Assembly (NCBI GenBank): GCA_963844325.1
Contig: CAWJNV010000001.1
Location: 1,860,001 to 1,924,000 of the forward strand
Direction: 5' to 3'
Length of the DNA stretch: 64,000 nt
From: CADCTQ01 sp963844325
Lineage (GTDB): Bacteria; Bacteroidota; Bacteroidia; Cytophagales; 172606-1
This document shows positions 15,659 through 23,540 of the stretch, piece by piece (positions within the stretch are counted from its first letter, which is position 1; the number at the start of each line of letters is the position of its first letter). Below the pieces are notes generated by a model. The model did not search any database, was not told the DNA's origin, and saw only the letters and a program-made list of their open reading frames with translations. A program made the position numbers and the translations under genes.

Positions 15659-16447
15659 TCAGTTGATCTCCCGCACGGGTTGCGCCACGCCGATTTCCCT
15701 GAAAAGTTGTTCCCAGTAGTAGGTTACGTTGGGGTTGTTCTCCCGGGTGGTGCTGGTGGGTTTGAACGGCGACACCAGGTACACGGCGACTTTGCCGGCA
15801 ATCTCGGGCCGGAGGGTGCCTTTGAGGGTAGCCCCGTCGGCCTTGGCCCAGGTTTCGGCTTCCTCGCGGCTCTTGGGCGGCTTCACGTGGAAGTCGCGGC
15901 GGTTGGAGCCGGGCATGCTTTCGATCATGTCGCTGAAGTAGTAGGCGTTCACCGTGGCAGCCGTATCGGCAACGCGGTTCAGCACTTCCAGCGTGGCCCA
16001 GATGTCAGTGTTGCGGCTGGTGGCCGTGGGATTGGGCTTCATCAGGTGCGTAAGCGCTTGGTTGAGAAATTCCGACTTCTCTTTGCGCAGGGCGAGTTGA
16101 AAATCGTTGCGGATGGCTTCCTTGTCGGTGGGACTGGCGTACGTGGTGTCTTCGAGCACGGCTGCCTGGCACACATCGCTGAACACCTGCGCCTTGCCGG
16201 TATTTTCGTGCACGTAGTAAATATCGAGCCGGTCGCCCTTCGTGCGGATGTTGCCGTTGACCATGTCCTGCAAGGCCTTGGCGTACTTGCGGTTCACGTA
16301 GTCCACGTCGTCGAACACGCTGGCCGACTTATCGAGGAACACCACCGATTGCACCGGCTTTGCCGCCGGCTTTTTGGCTTCTTCTTCCTTCCCGCAGGCG
16401 GCCAGCACCAGCAGGAGCAATACGCTTATTTTTTGAATCTTTTTCAT
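15659..16447 (-). CDS. Lipoprotein with vWA-like MIDAS motif
   Basis: Start taken at ATG 16447 (MKKIQKISVLLLLVLAACGKE), five codons inside the longest frame; this gives a standard lipoprotein signal with lipobox LAAC. The mature part (about 245 residues) opens with VQSVVFLDKSASVFDDVDY, where D-x-S-x-S resembles the MIDAS of von Willebrand A domains. Further on, AYYFSDMIESMPGSNRRDF carries SD at the place where vWA folds have their last metal-site Asp. I do not recognise a named family. The next gene upstream encodes a coiled-coil membrane protein, and the two are 87 bp apart on the same strand. Confidence 0.7.
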   Translation of the reverse strand: MKKIQKISVLLLLVLAACGKEEEAKKPAAKPVQSVVFLDKSASVFDDVDYVNRKYAKALQDMVNGNIRTKGDRLDIYYVHENTGKAQVFSDVCQAAVLEDTTYASPTDKEAIRNDFQLALRKEKSEFLNQALTHLMKPNPTATSRNTDIWATLEVLNRVADTAATVNAYYFSDMIESMPGSNRRDFHVKPPKSREEAETWAKADGATLKGTLRPEIAGKVAVYLVSPFKPTSTTRENNPNVTYYWEQLFREIGVAQPVREIN

Positions 16448-16534
16448 GAAATGGATGTGCAATAAAATGGCATTGCCAAACCCGGAAGCCCAGCAATGCC
16501 CGTATTCCTGGTGGTTGGTTGGATCAATATGCGT

Positions 16535-17818
16535 TTACGCTTTGCCGTTGCTGCCGTTTTCGTGCACCGGGTGCAGTCCGTTTTCGGCGGCCGGCGCTTC
16601 AGCGGCGGGGGTACGGGGAACATTCTGCCGGGCCTGTTGCCCCACGCCGCGGGAATACCCGTCGTTGTACTGGGCAATGCGGCGGTCCACTTCGTAGAGG
16701 GCCAGTTGGTCACTCAGTTCGCGTAGTTCGGCCTGGAGGCTCCGGATCTGGTCGCGCAGTTCGGCCTGGTCGGGCAGGGCCGCCAGTTGCGCCTCGCTGA
16801 TGCCCTGCTGCGCCTTGAGCTGGCCCAGTTCGGCCTCGGCCTTTTCGAGCAGCGGAGCCGTTTTGCGTTCCCGGTTCTTCATCTTGCGGATGCGGATGGG
16901 AATCTGGACCCAGCGTTTCCAGTACGTCTGCACGATGGGCATGCCGATGCCCAGGCTGACGGCGCCCGACACGGCAAACAGGATGCCCGTGAGTACGAAG
17001 GACCACACGCCCCAGGGGTCGTTGAGGAGTTCTTCGTTCAGTTCGATGCGTTGCTGGCGCAGCCGGTCGAGTTGCTTCACCAGGGCCGTGCTGGCCCCGT
17101 TGGAACCGCTTTGCAGGTAGGCCGCCTCGTTGTTGAGGAACGCCTTCATCTTGTCCACGCGGTAGGCTTCGTAGCGGTACAGGCCGAGCACGGCCAGCGT
17201 GGAAAGGGCAAACACCATGAGCCCGATCTTGAAGTACACGTACCGGCGGGTGTTGCCGCGGTGGTAGTAGTCCTCCACGAGCCGTTCGTAGGCCGGCTTG
17301 AGCAGCAGGGAAAGAGCCGCCAGGCCGCCCGCAAAGCTCCAGGCTTCGAAGCCCTTGAAGCCAAACGCGTACGCCACGATGTCCTTCGAGATGATAAGGT
17401 CGCCGGTGATGAAGAGTCCGCCGGCCAGTACGTACAGCAGGCCGATGATAAAGGCATTGTCGCTGCGGGTGTTCTTACGGCTTTCGCGCAGTTGGGTCCG
17501 TTCGGCGGCGGCCTGTTCGAGGGTGCCGCGAATCCGCCCGGCCTGTTCGGCCTTGACCGGCACCTGGTGGGCCTGGAGTTGGATCTTCTCGATCAACTGT
17601 ACCGACTGGCGCTGCGTCTCCTGGAGCAGCGTTTCCCGGGCGGCCAGTTCCCGCTGGCGGGCTTCGAGCTTTTCCAGCGACTTGCCGTGCAGGATGTGGC
17701 TGGAGAGGTAGCTTTCGTAGTAACTTTTATCGAGGCTCAGCCGGCCGTTGTCGAAACCGTGCGCAAAATCGAGGTTGTTCTTATCGGGAGGGGCAAATGA
17801 ATTTGCTTCTTTTTCCAT
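16535..17818 (-). CDS. Coiled-coil membrane protein, unknown function
   Basis: A 427-residue protein I do not recognise. The N-terminal 45 residues are hydrophilic; 45-118 is a long charged coiled coil (LEKLEARQRELAARETLLQ). Four membrane helices are visible at about 122-144 (AFIIGLLYVLAGGLFITGDLI split), 157-173, 195-215 (IGLMVFALSTLAVLGLY) and 264-290 (VWSFVLTGILFAVSGAVSL). A second coiled coil spans 300-375 (LLEKAEAELGQLKAQQG), then a disordered tail. It is co-directional with the vWA-like lipoprotein, suggesting a joint envelope complex. The 517-bp gap before the next gene upstream starts at 17819. Confidence 0.75.
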   Translation of the reverse strand: MEKEANSFAPPDKNNLDFAHGFDNGRLSLDKSYYESYLSSHILHGKSLEKLEARQRELAARETLLQETQRQSVQLIEKIQLQAHQVPVKAEQAGRIRGTLEQAAAERTQLRESRKNTRSDNAFIIGLLYVLAGGLFITGDLIISKDIVAYAFGFKGFEAWSFAGGLAALSLLLKPAYERLVEDYYHRGNTRRYVYFKIGLMVFALSTLAVLGLYRYEAYRVDKMKAFLNNEAAYLQSGSNGASTALVKQLDRLRQQRIELNEELLNDPWGVWSFVLTGILFAVSGAVSLGIGMPIVQTYWKRWVQIPIRIRKMKNRERKTAPLLEKAEAELGQLKAQQGISEAQLAALPDQAELRDQIRSLQAELRELSDQLALYEVDRRIAQYNDGYSRGVGQQARQNVPRTPAAEAPAAENGLHPVHENGSNGKA

Positions 17819-18209
17819 GTATGAAGGGGTAATCTGCTGGTTTAGTTAACGTCAACCTTTTCGTCCAAGTTTCGTAGAAGCCGGTACCCGGCATCCGCCG
17901 GAACCACGGCAACCTGCCCCGGACGTAATTTGTACTTCCCCGCCGGGTGAAAAAAAAGACGGCTTGCAAGACCTGGGCCGCCGGGCTGCTTCTGGAAACC
18001 ACCCGGCAAATAAACGCAATTCTCCGTAAGACCTTGCCCGCCGTCCGGCGATTTTGTTGATCAGCGTTAAAAATCGTGCCGGAGCTTACGTTACCCGGAG
18101 GCACCGGTAAACCACAAAAAAATATTTACAAATTGTTGATTGACAGTAGATAATGTTCTGAGAAGATCGTACATTTATTGACACGAGTCCCTCTGAAGGT
18201 TTTTAGCCG

Positions 18210-18242
18210 GTAATGTTTCCGTTTATTCCCCCGAAACATTAC
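18210..18242. promoter_or_regulatory. Inverted repeat in the 517-bp gap 17819-18335
   Basis: GTAATGTTTC (18210-18219) and GAAACATTAC (18233-18242) are exact inverted copies with a 13-base loop. A second, weaker pair (ACTTCC / GGAAGT) lies at about 18250-18275. Both precede the gene at 18336 and could be leader hairpins or operator half-sites. Apart from these I see no gene in this gap. Confidence 0.4.
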
Positions 18243-18335
18243 TAAGGTTACTTCCAGTCCTTTTTTTACCGGAAGTCTAGTGCCGTAGCCCCTTTCGTCC
18301 TAAACCTTATTCACCCACCCTTAACCCTATCGTCT

Positions 18336-18728
18336 ATGCATTTGACTGATACCATGGAAAAACTCGCGGTTGAAATTGATGGCATGTTCGTCGATTACTC
18401 CTTTGAAAACACGATCATCACCGTGCCCGTCAGCCGCTACCGCTACCAGAACGTAACCGGGTACCTGATGCAAAAGCCGCAAGGCACAGTCATCGAGTTC
18501 ATGTCCAAAGTATGCCCCATCGGCACGGCCATCGACCCCATGGCGATGCTGGAATTGAACCAGGAGTTGTTTTACAGCAAAGTAGTCATCCACGAAGGGT
18601 TCTTGAAGGTGGCCGCCGCGGCGTTGTATGAGCACTGCACCGAAGAACTCATCAAGGACATGGTGCTGGAAGTGGCTAAAGTGGCCGACGACCTGGAACA
18701 CCAACTGGTAGGCGAAGACATTTACTAG
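18336..18728 (+). CDS. Small acidic cytosolic protein, YbjN/CesT-chaperone-like
   Basis: A 130-residue soluble, acidic protein without signal or membrane segment. Start is ATG 18336 (MHLTDTMEKL); an internal ATG at 18354 is equally possible. The order of strands and helices (VEIDGMFVDYSFENTIITVPVSRY, then helix-rich KVAAAALYEHCTEELIKDMVLEVAKVADDLE) resembles YbjN and type III secretion chaperone-like folds, but similarity is weak and I would not assign a function. Its stop codon TAG begins a 7-bp repeat array, and a strong terminator follows at 18797. Confidence 0.65.
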   Translation: MHLTDTMEKLAVEIDGMFVDYSFENTIITVPVSRYRYQNVTGYLMQKPQGTVIEFMSKVCPIGTAIDPMAMLELNQELFYSKVVIHEGFLKVAAAALYEHCTEELIKDMVLEVAKVADDLEHQLVGEDIY

Positions 18729-18754
18729 ACAGGAGACGGGAGATGTAAGACGCT
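18727..18754. repeat. Four 7-bp units (AGACNNN) beginning in a stop codon
   Basis: Units AGACAGG, AGACGGG, AGATGTA and AGACGCT run without gaps. The first AG is the last two bases of the TAG stop of the preceding gene. Orientation on the coding strand is the same as for the arrays after the MoxR and rhomboid genes. Confidence 0.75.
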
Positions 18755-18796
18755 TACCACTCGTCCGGCAAATCAGTTAATGCGACACAAACGGAA

Positions 18797-18833
18797 AACC
18801 CCTCCGCGTGAAAAGCGGAGGGGTTCTTTTTTT
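18797..18833 (+). terminator. Strong intrinsic terminator
   Basis: An 11-bp perfect stem (AACCCCTCCGC / GCGGAGGGGTT) with a 7-base loop is followed by CTTTTTTT. It serves the rightward gene ending at 18728; a shorter T-run on the other strand means it may also serve the leftward lipoprotein gene ending at 18864. Confidence 0.9.
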
Positions 18834-18863
18834 GCAGCGTTGGCAAGCCGGGCGTGGGGCCGG

Positions 18864-19478
18864 TTAGTGGGGCAGTTCAACGGTGCGTCCTTCCGGGGTA
18901 AAGTACAGCGAGAAGGGCTGGTTGTTGAGTTGGCCGTCGGCCCGGTACAGCACGGGGTACTGCGCCGTTTCGATCTGCGTAAAACGGGGATTGGTGGCCG
19001 ACGCGTAGGGACTGCTCTGGTAGGCCTGCTTGACGGGGGCCGGCAGGTCATCGAGTACTACGTCGTTGCGGGTGTCGATCCACTCGCCGGTGTTCGAGAA
19101 GCTGGCCCGGTACGATTTGCCTTCCTTCATGTACGTAGTGCTGTAGCGGCCGTCCTCCATCGACCAGTCGCCCGACGTGTAGGAAGGGTAGCGTTGCTTG
19201 AAACTCGCCGTAACCTCCCCGGGCGGCTGGTTGCCGAACTTGCCGTCGGTCACGTTGCCGCTGCCGGCGGCCGGGTCGGTGGTGTTGGCTTCATCGACGG
19301 TGCGTCCCGCGGCTGCACCCGGGTTGGTAGTGGTTCCGGAGCCGGTTGTGGTGGCCGTCGTATTGCCGTTGCCGGCGTTGGCGCCGGTGCCCGCACCGCC
19401 CGTAGTGCTTGCCGTCGGGGAGCAGGCCGTGAGCCCGCCAAACAGGGCTACGGCCGCCAGTATCGTGCTCTTTTTCAT
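18864..19478 (-). CDS. Lipoprotein with PepSY-like C-terminal domain
   Basis: A 204-residue lipoprotein (MKKSTILAAVALFGGLTAC, Cys19). Residues 20-85 are low complexity, rich in Thr/Gly/Ala/Asn, acting as a flexible tether. From about 88 (VTASFKQRYPSYTSGDWSMEDGRYSTTYMKEG, in two parts) the chain resembles PepSY-like (PF11396) repeats of Bacteroidota: a helix 'F..ryP', a Trp, then a strand with Y. The second half (LDDLPAPVKQAYQSSPY, ITQIETAQYPVLY-like) repeats the pattern, so two half-domains are likely. Periplasmic, function unknown. Confidence 0.75.
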   Translation of the reverse strand: MKKSTILAAVALFGGLTACSPTASTTGGAGTGANAGNGNTTATTTGSGTTTNPGAAAGRTVDEANTTDPAAGSGNVTDGKFGNQPPGEVTASFKQRYPSYTSGDWSMEDGRYSTTYMKEGKSYRASFSNTGEWIDTRNDVVLDDLPAPVKQAYQSSPYASATNPRFTQIETAQYPVLYRADGQLNNQPFSLYFTPEGRTVELPH

Positions 19479-19584
19479 GGTTCTCCGCGTTAAACAGGTT
19501 GGAAAAGGTAATTACGTGAACCACTTCGTAAATGTTCTTGCTTCCGGGGCGCTAACTTGCCCAACCTAAACCCGCTGCACACCC

Positions 19585-20121
19585 TTGGCAACTGCCGTGA
19601 TTCGTAAAATCGTCCTGTTCGGGCCGGAATCAACCGGGAAAACCACCCTGGCCGCCCAACTGGCCGCGCACTACCGCACCGTGTGGGTGCCGGAGTTTTC
19701 CCGCTTTTACCAGGAGCAGCAGGGCGCCGCCCCCGGCTTGCCGGACGTATTGCCCATTGCCGAAGGACAACTGCGCTGGGAAGCCGAAGCGCTGCCCCGG
19801 GCCAACCGGCTGCTGGTCTGCGACACTGACATCTTGGAAACCAAGGTGTACAGCGAGGCGTACAACGGCACGGCACCGCCGGCCCTGCTCCGTCAGGTGG
19901 CGGCGCACCTGGGCGATTTGTACCTGCTGGCCGACATTGACCTGCCCTGGGTACCCGACGGCATCCGCGACCGGCCCGACGCCCGGGAGGAAATGTACCA
20001 ACGCTTCCGGCGGGAGTTGGAACGGCGGCGGCTGCCTTTCGCCGTTGTTTCGGGCAACGCCCAAGAGCGGTTCGAAAAGGCCGTCCGGGCCATTGACGCG
20101 TTCCTGGCGGCGGAGGGCTGA
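19585..20121 (+). CDS. NadR-like P-loop kinase (ribosylnicotinamide kinase type)
   Basis: A 178-residue P-loop protein. Walker A is LFGPESTGKTTLAAQLA, the exact GPESTGKTTL form seen in the kinase domain of NadR. VPEFSRFYQ, VCDTDILETKVYSEAY and GIRDRPDAREEMYQRF are further NadR-type motifs. NadR-like kinases phosphorylate nicotinamide riboside to NMN. Here the nucleotidyltransferase domain of full NadR is missing. No ATG is available; TTG 19585 and GTG 19597 are the candidate starts, both just before VIRKIVLFGPES. It is not in an evident operon. Confidence 0.8.
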   Translation: MATAVIRKIVLFGPESTGKTTLAAQLAAHYRTVWVPEFSRFYQEQQGAAPGLPDVLPIAEGQLRWEAEALPRANRLLVCDTDILETKVYSEAYNGTAPPALLRQVAAHLGDLYLLADIDLPWVPDGIRDRPDAREEMYQRFRRELERRRLPFAVVSGNAQERFEKAVRAIDAFLAAEG

Positions 20122-20175
20122 CGGTACGAGGCTAAAACCTAAGCGCTTGCCTTACGTAGAGAGTGCTATCTGAAC

Positions 20176-20198
20176 GCATCCGTATGGGATGCATTTTT
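20176..20198 (+). terminator. Small terminator after the NadR-like kinase gene
   Basis: A 6-bp stem (GCATCC / GGATGC) with a short loop is followed by ATTTTTA, 55 bp after the stop codon. Confidence 0.5.
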
Positions 20199-20223
20199 AC
20201 CTAACACTAAAAGTAAAGTCAAT

Positions 20224-20619
20224 ATGAGAAGCTATTTGAACGGACTGGCAGTACTGATTGCCCTCATGCTTACGGTATCTGCCTGCGACAAGAAAGCCGC
20301 TACCAATGACATTGCCGGTTCTTCCAGCAAGACCTGGAAAGTAGAACGGTTGGTGAACGCCAACGGCAACCGCGAAAAACTGGGCCGCGACCAGCAAGAC
20401 GACAAGATGCAGTTCTACGCCGACGGCACGTTTACGGCCAACTCTTCCGAGGAGCACGGCCGGGGCACCTGGCAGTACGACGCGGGCAAGAAGGCCCTTT
20501 CGCTGCAATTCGAAAATGCCAACGTGACCCAGAACTACGAGGTGGTGGACCTGACCAGCAAAAAGATGCGTCTCCGCACCGGCGACGGTTCCGAAATGCT
20601 CATGGAAGCAATGGAGTAA
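20224..20619 (+). CDS. Lipocalin-like small lipoprotein
   Basis: A 131-residue lipoprotein (LIALMLTVSACDKK, Cys21). The mature part resembles lipocalin-like domain proteins of Bacteroidota: SSSKTWKVERLV near the start (the conserved W), KMQFYADGTFTANSSEE with F.adGtf, GTWQYDAGKKALSLQF, and a closing strand KKMRLRTGD. These small outer- or inner-membrane-attached beta-barrels have no known ligand. Monocistronic, with a terminator at 20648-20673. Confidence 0.75.
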   Translation: MRSYLNGLAVLIALMLTVSACDKKAATNDIAGSSSKTWKVERLVNANGNREKLGRDQQDDKMQFYADGTFTANSSEEHGRGTWQYDAGKKALSLQFENANVTQNYEVVDLTSKKMRLRTGDGSEMLMEAME

Positions 20620-20647
20620 TCGAAAACGGATCGTTTGGTACAACAAT

Positions 20648-20677
20648 AATCCCGGGCCGTTCAGTCCGGGATTTTTT
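20648..20677 (+). terminator. Terminator between convergent genes
   Basis: An 8-bp stem (AATCCCGG / CCGGGATT) is followed by TTTTTAT. It ends the lipocalin-like gene; the opposite strand has a weaker T-run and could serve the leftward hydrolase. Confidence 0.85.
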
Positions 20678-21689
20678 ATTTGGCGCCGCTGCTTTCCAGC
20701 AGGAAGCTGCGCACAGCTTCGTTCATCTTTTTGCCCTCACAACCGGGAGCCAGGTGACCGCAATCCCCGGTAAGTTCCACGAGGCGGGCTTTGAGGTGCC
20801 TGGCTAGTGCCACCGAAGGAGCCGGGTTCACCATCTGGTCTTGGGTTGCCACGACAAGCAGCGTCTGGGCCCGGGCCACGGAAGCCACCCGGGCGGGGGT
20901 GGTGTTGCTCTCCCGGTAAATGTCGTGACCGATCATGGCCTGCAACTGGGCGGCCCAGTCGTCGGCGTCGGGGTGGGTGCGCATTTTTCTGGCGTCGGCC
21001 ACGTAGTCGGCGGCGTCCTCCACCTTGGCGGCGCGGTTTTGCGGCGTGTAGAGATGTAAGGTGTGGATCATATTTACCACGGGCATGGCGGCCTGGGCGT
21101 CGAGTCCCTGCCGCCGCACCTGCTCAATGGCCTCCAGTTGGGTGTTCCAGAGCAGCAGGTCGTAGGCCGTTTGCCGCGGCGTGCCCACCATCGAAACCGC
21201 TTTCCGCATGAACGTGGGGTAGGAAACCAGCCACTGCAACGCCTGCATGCCACCCATCGATACGCCCATTACCGCAAAGAGCCGGTTCAGCTTCAGGTGT
21301 TGGGTAACCAACTGGTACTGCGAATTGACCATGTCGCGGATGGACAACGGTGGAAAGGGCTGCTGGGGGCTGTTGGAGGGCGAGGAGGAGACCCCGTTGC
21401 CCAGCGCATCCACCAGCACGACGAAGTACCGCGTACTGTCGGCAATGCCGCCCGGCGCCGCGTGCACTACCAGGCTTTTGCTCAGGCCGCCAAACCAGGT
21501 GGGAAAAAGAATGGCGTTGGACCGGTCCTTGTTGAGCTTGCCCAGGGTCCGGTAGCCCACCCGGCAGTCGCGCAGCACTTGTCCGTTGGTGAGGGCCAAA
21601 TCCCCGAGGGCGGCGTACCGGAGCGTATCCTGCCCGTAGGCTGCCACTGCTACCCATAACAATGCAACCAGCAAAAGCACGTTTTTCAT
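20676..21689 (-). CDS. Secreted alpha/beta hydrolase, MetX-like
   Basis: A 337-residue protein with a signal peptide (MKNVLLLVALLWVAVAAYGQ). The body follows homoserine O-acetyltransferase (MetX) order: VGYRTLGKLNKDRSNAILFPTW, the nucleophile elbow MGVSMGGMQALQW (Ser), TQDQMVNPA with the catalytic Asp, and GDCGHLAPG with the catalytic His. True MetX enzymes are cytosolic; the signal peptide and the weak C-terminal part argue for an exported esterase or acyltransferase of unknown substrate. It is not next to methionine genes and is monocistronic. Confidence 0.85.
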   Translation of the reverse strand: MKNVLLLVALLWVAVAAYGQDTLRYAALGDLALTNGQVLRDCRVGYRTLGKLNKDRSNAILFPTWFGGLSKSLVVHAAPGGIADSTRYFVVLVDALGNGVSSSPSNSPQQPFPPLSIRDMVNSQYQLVTQHLKLNRLFAVMGVSMGGMQALQWLVSYPTFMRKAVSMVGTPRQTAYDLLLWNTQLEAIEQVRRQGLDAQAAMPVVNMIHTLHLYTPQNRAAKVEDAADYVADARKMRTHPDADDWAAQLQAMIGHDIYRESNTTPARVASVARAQTLLVVATQDQMVNPAPSVALARHLKARLVELTGDCGHLAPGCEGKKMNEAVRSFLLESSGAK

Positions 21690-21778
21690 ACAAATCGTGT
21701 AAAAAGGAATACGGGCAAGTTAATTTATATCACCAATGCACCGGGCATTCCGTCATGCATTGAAAAGAGAATACTATC

Positions 21779-21813
21779 GAATGTCGAACAGGGAATGATG
21801 AATGTTGAAGTAA
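21779..21813. repeat. Five 7-bp units (GAATGNN) upstream of yifB
   Basis: Units GAATGTC, GAACAGG, GAATGAT, GAATGTT and GAAGTAA run in perfect 7-bp phase in the divergent gap between the MetX-like gene and yifB. This is a different core from the GTCT arrays but the same period. Confidence 0.65.
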
Positions 21814-21919
21814 TACGCATCGAAACGCCTTGGAAACCCGAAGCATGTTTTGGGCCGATTTTGATTCTGCCGGCTAACCGTTTACGGCTAACTTAGGCTT
21901 CTTTTTTCGGATACATCGC

Positions 21920-23461
21920 ATGTTAGCTAAAACGTTCGGAAGTGCCGTCTACGGAGTGAATGCCCATTTGATTACGGTGGAGGTAGACGTGGGGCAGGGC
22001 CTCAATTTCTACCTGGTCGGCCTGCCCGACAGCGCCGTGAAGGAAAGCCAGCAGCGGGTCGAAACGTCGATCCGGCACGTGGGCTACCGGATGCCCCGCC
22101 AGAAGGTGGTGGTAAACCTGGCCCCGGCCGACGTGCGCAAAGAAGGATCGGCCTACGACCTGCCCATTGCCCTGGGCATCCTGTCGGCCTCCGGCCAGAT
22201 CATGGCCGACAAGCTGGATGCGTACGTAATCATGGGCGAACTGGCGCTGGACGGCAAGCTGCGGCCCATCAAAGGTGCCTTGCCCATTGCCATTGAAGCC
22301 CGCCGCAACGGACTCAAAGGCTTTATCTTACCCCTCGAAAACGCCCGGGAAGCGGCCATCGTCAACAACCTCGACGTGATCGGCGTGGAAACCCTCCAGG
22401 AAGCCATTGATTTTACGACCGGCAAGGTGCACATTGATCCGCTGCAAACCGATACGCGGGAAGTTTTCCAGAACAGCCGTTACGAGTACGAAGCTGACTT
22501 TTCCGACGTACAGGGCCAGGAGAACATCAAACGGGCCCTGGAAATTGCGGCAGCGGGCGGCCACAACGTAATTATGATCGGTCCGCCCGGCGCCGGTAAA
22601 ACCATGCTGGCCAAACGCCTCCCCTCCATTCTGCCGCCGCTCACGCTGCACGAAGCCCTCGAGACGACCAAGATTCATTCCGTGGCGGGAAAGCTCGGAC
22701 AGGCCGCTTCTTTAGTGGCCCAAAGGCCCTACCGGTCGCCTCACCACACAATCAGCGATGCCGCATTGGTTGGTGGAGGGGGTATGCCGCAGCCGGGTGA
22801 AATATCGCTGGCCCACAACGGCATATTGTTCCTCGACGAACTGCCCGAATTCAAGCGGACAGCCCTGGAAGTGATGCGCCAGCCCCTGGAAGAACGCAAG
22901 GTAATCATTTCCCGGGCACGGATCGCCGTGGAGTTTCCAGCCAACTTTATGCTGATTGCCAGCATGAACCCCTGCCCCTGCGGGTACTACAACCACCCCG
23001 AGAAGGAATGCGTGTGCGGGGCCGGCGTGGTGCAGCGGTACCTCAACAAGATCAGCGGTCCCCTGCTCGACCGCATTGACCTGCACGTGGAGGTGACGCC
23101 GGTGTCTTTCGACGAAATGACGGCCAACCGGAAGGCCGAAAGCAGCACCCAGATCCGGGAACGCGTCCTGCGGGCCCGGGAAATCCAGACGCAGCGGTTC
23201 GGCAGCCAGAAAAGCATTTATTCCAACGCAATGATGCCCGCCCAGATGGTGAAAGATGTGTGCGTGATCAACGCCGCGGGCAAGGCGTTGCTTAAAACGG
23301 CGATGGAAAAGCTCGGCTTGTCGGCCCGGGCCTACGACCGTATCTTGCGGGTTGCCCGTACCATTGCCGACCTGGCGGGAACCGAACAGATCCAGCTCGA
23401 ACACTTGGCGGAGGCGATTCAGTACCGCAGTCTGGACCGCGAGAATTGGGCCGGCTCGTGA
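21920..23461 (+). CDS. comM: YifB/ComM-family Mg-chelatase-like AAA+ ATPase
   Basis: A 513-residue protein. The N-terminal Lon-like (ChlI) domain spans about 20-175 (GLPDSAVKESQQRV, PADVRKEGSAYDLPIALGIL). The AAA+ core follows: Walker A MIGPPGAGKTMLAKRL, Walker B ILFLDELPEFKR, and the zinc-type Cys cluster NPCPCGYYNHPEKECVC before the Mg-chelatase C-terminal domain (from about 400, LSARAYDRILRVARTIADL). In competent species ComM is a hexameric helicase promoting branch migration during transformation; in others the role is less clear. ATG 21920 gives the normal N-terminus MLAKTFGSAVYGV. Confidence 0.95.
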   Translation: MLAKTFGSAVYGVNAHLITVEVDVGQGLNFYLVGLPDSAVKESQQRVETSIRHVGYRMPRQKVVVNLAPADVRKEGSAYDLPIALGILSASGQIMADKLDAYVIMGELALDGKLRPIKGALPIAIEARRNGLKGFILPLENAREAAIVNNLDVIGVETLQEAIDFTTGKVHIDPLQTDTREVFQNSRYEYEADFSDVQGQENIKRALEIAAAGGHNVIMIGPPGAGKTMLAKRLPSILPPLTLHEALETTKIHSVAGKLGQAASLVAQRPYRSPHHTISDAALVGGGGMPQPGEISLAHNGILFLDELPEFKRTALEVMRQPLEERKVIISRARIAVEFPANFMLIASMNPCPCGYYNHPEKECVCGAGVVQRYLNKISGPLLDRIDLHVEVTPVSFDEMTANRKAESSTQIRERVLRAREIQTQRFGSQKSIYSNAMMPAQMVKDVCVINAAGKALLKTAMEKLGLSARAYDRILRVARTIADLAGTEQIQLEHLAEAIQYRSLDRENWAGS

Positions 23462-23540
23462 TACCGGTCCGGCAAGCACGGGCGGCATCGGCCGGCGGGC
23501 GACTTTTCAAACAGTACACCTAAAATTTCGTTCGGTCCGG

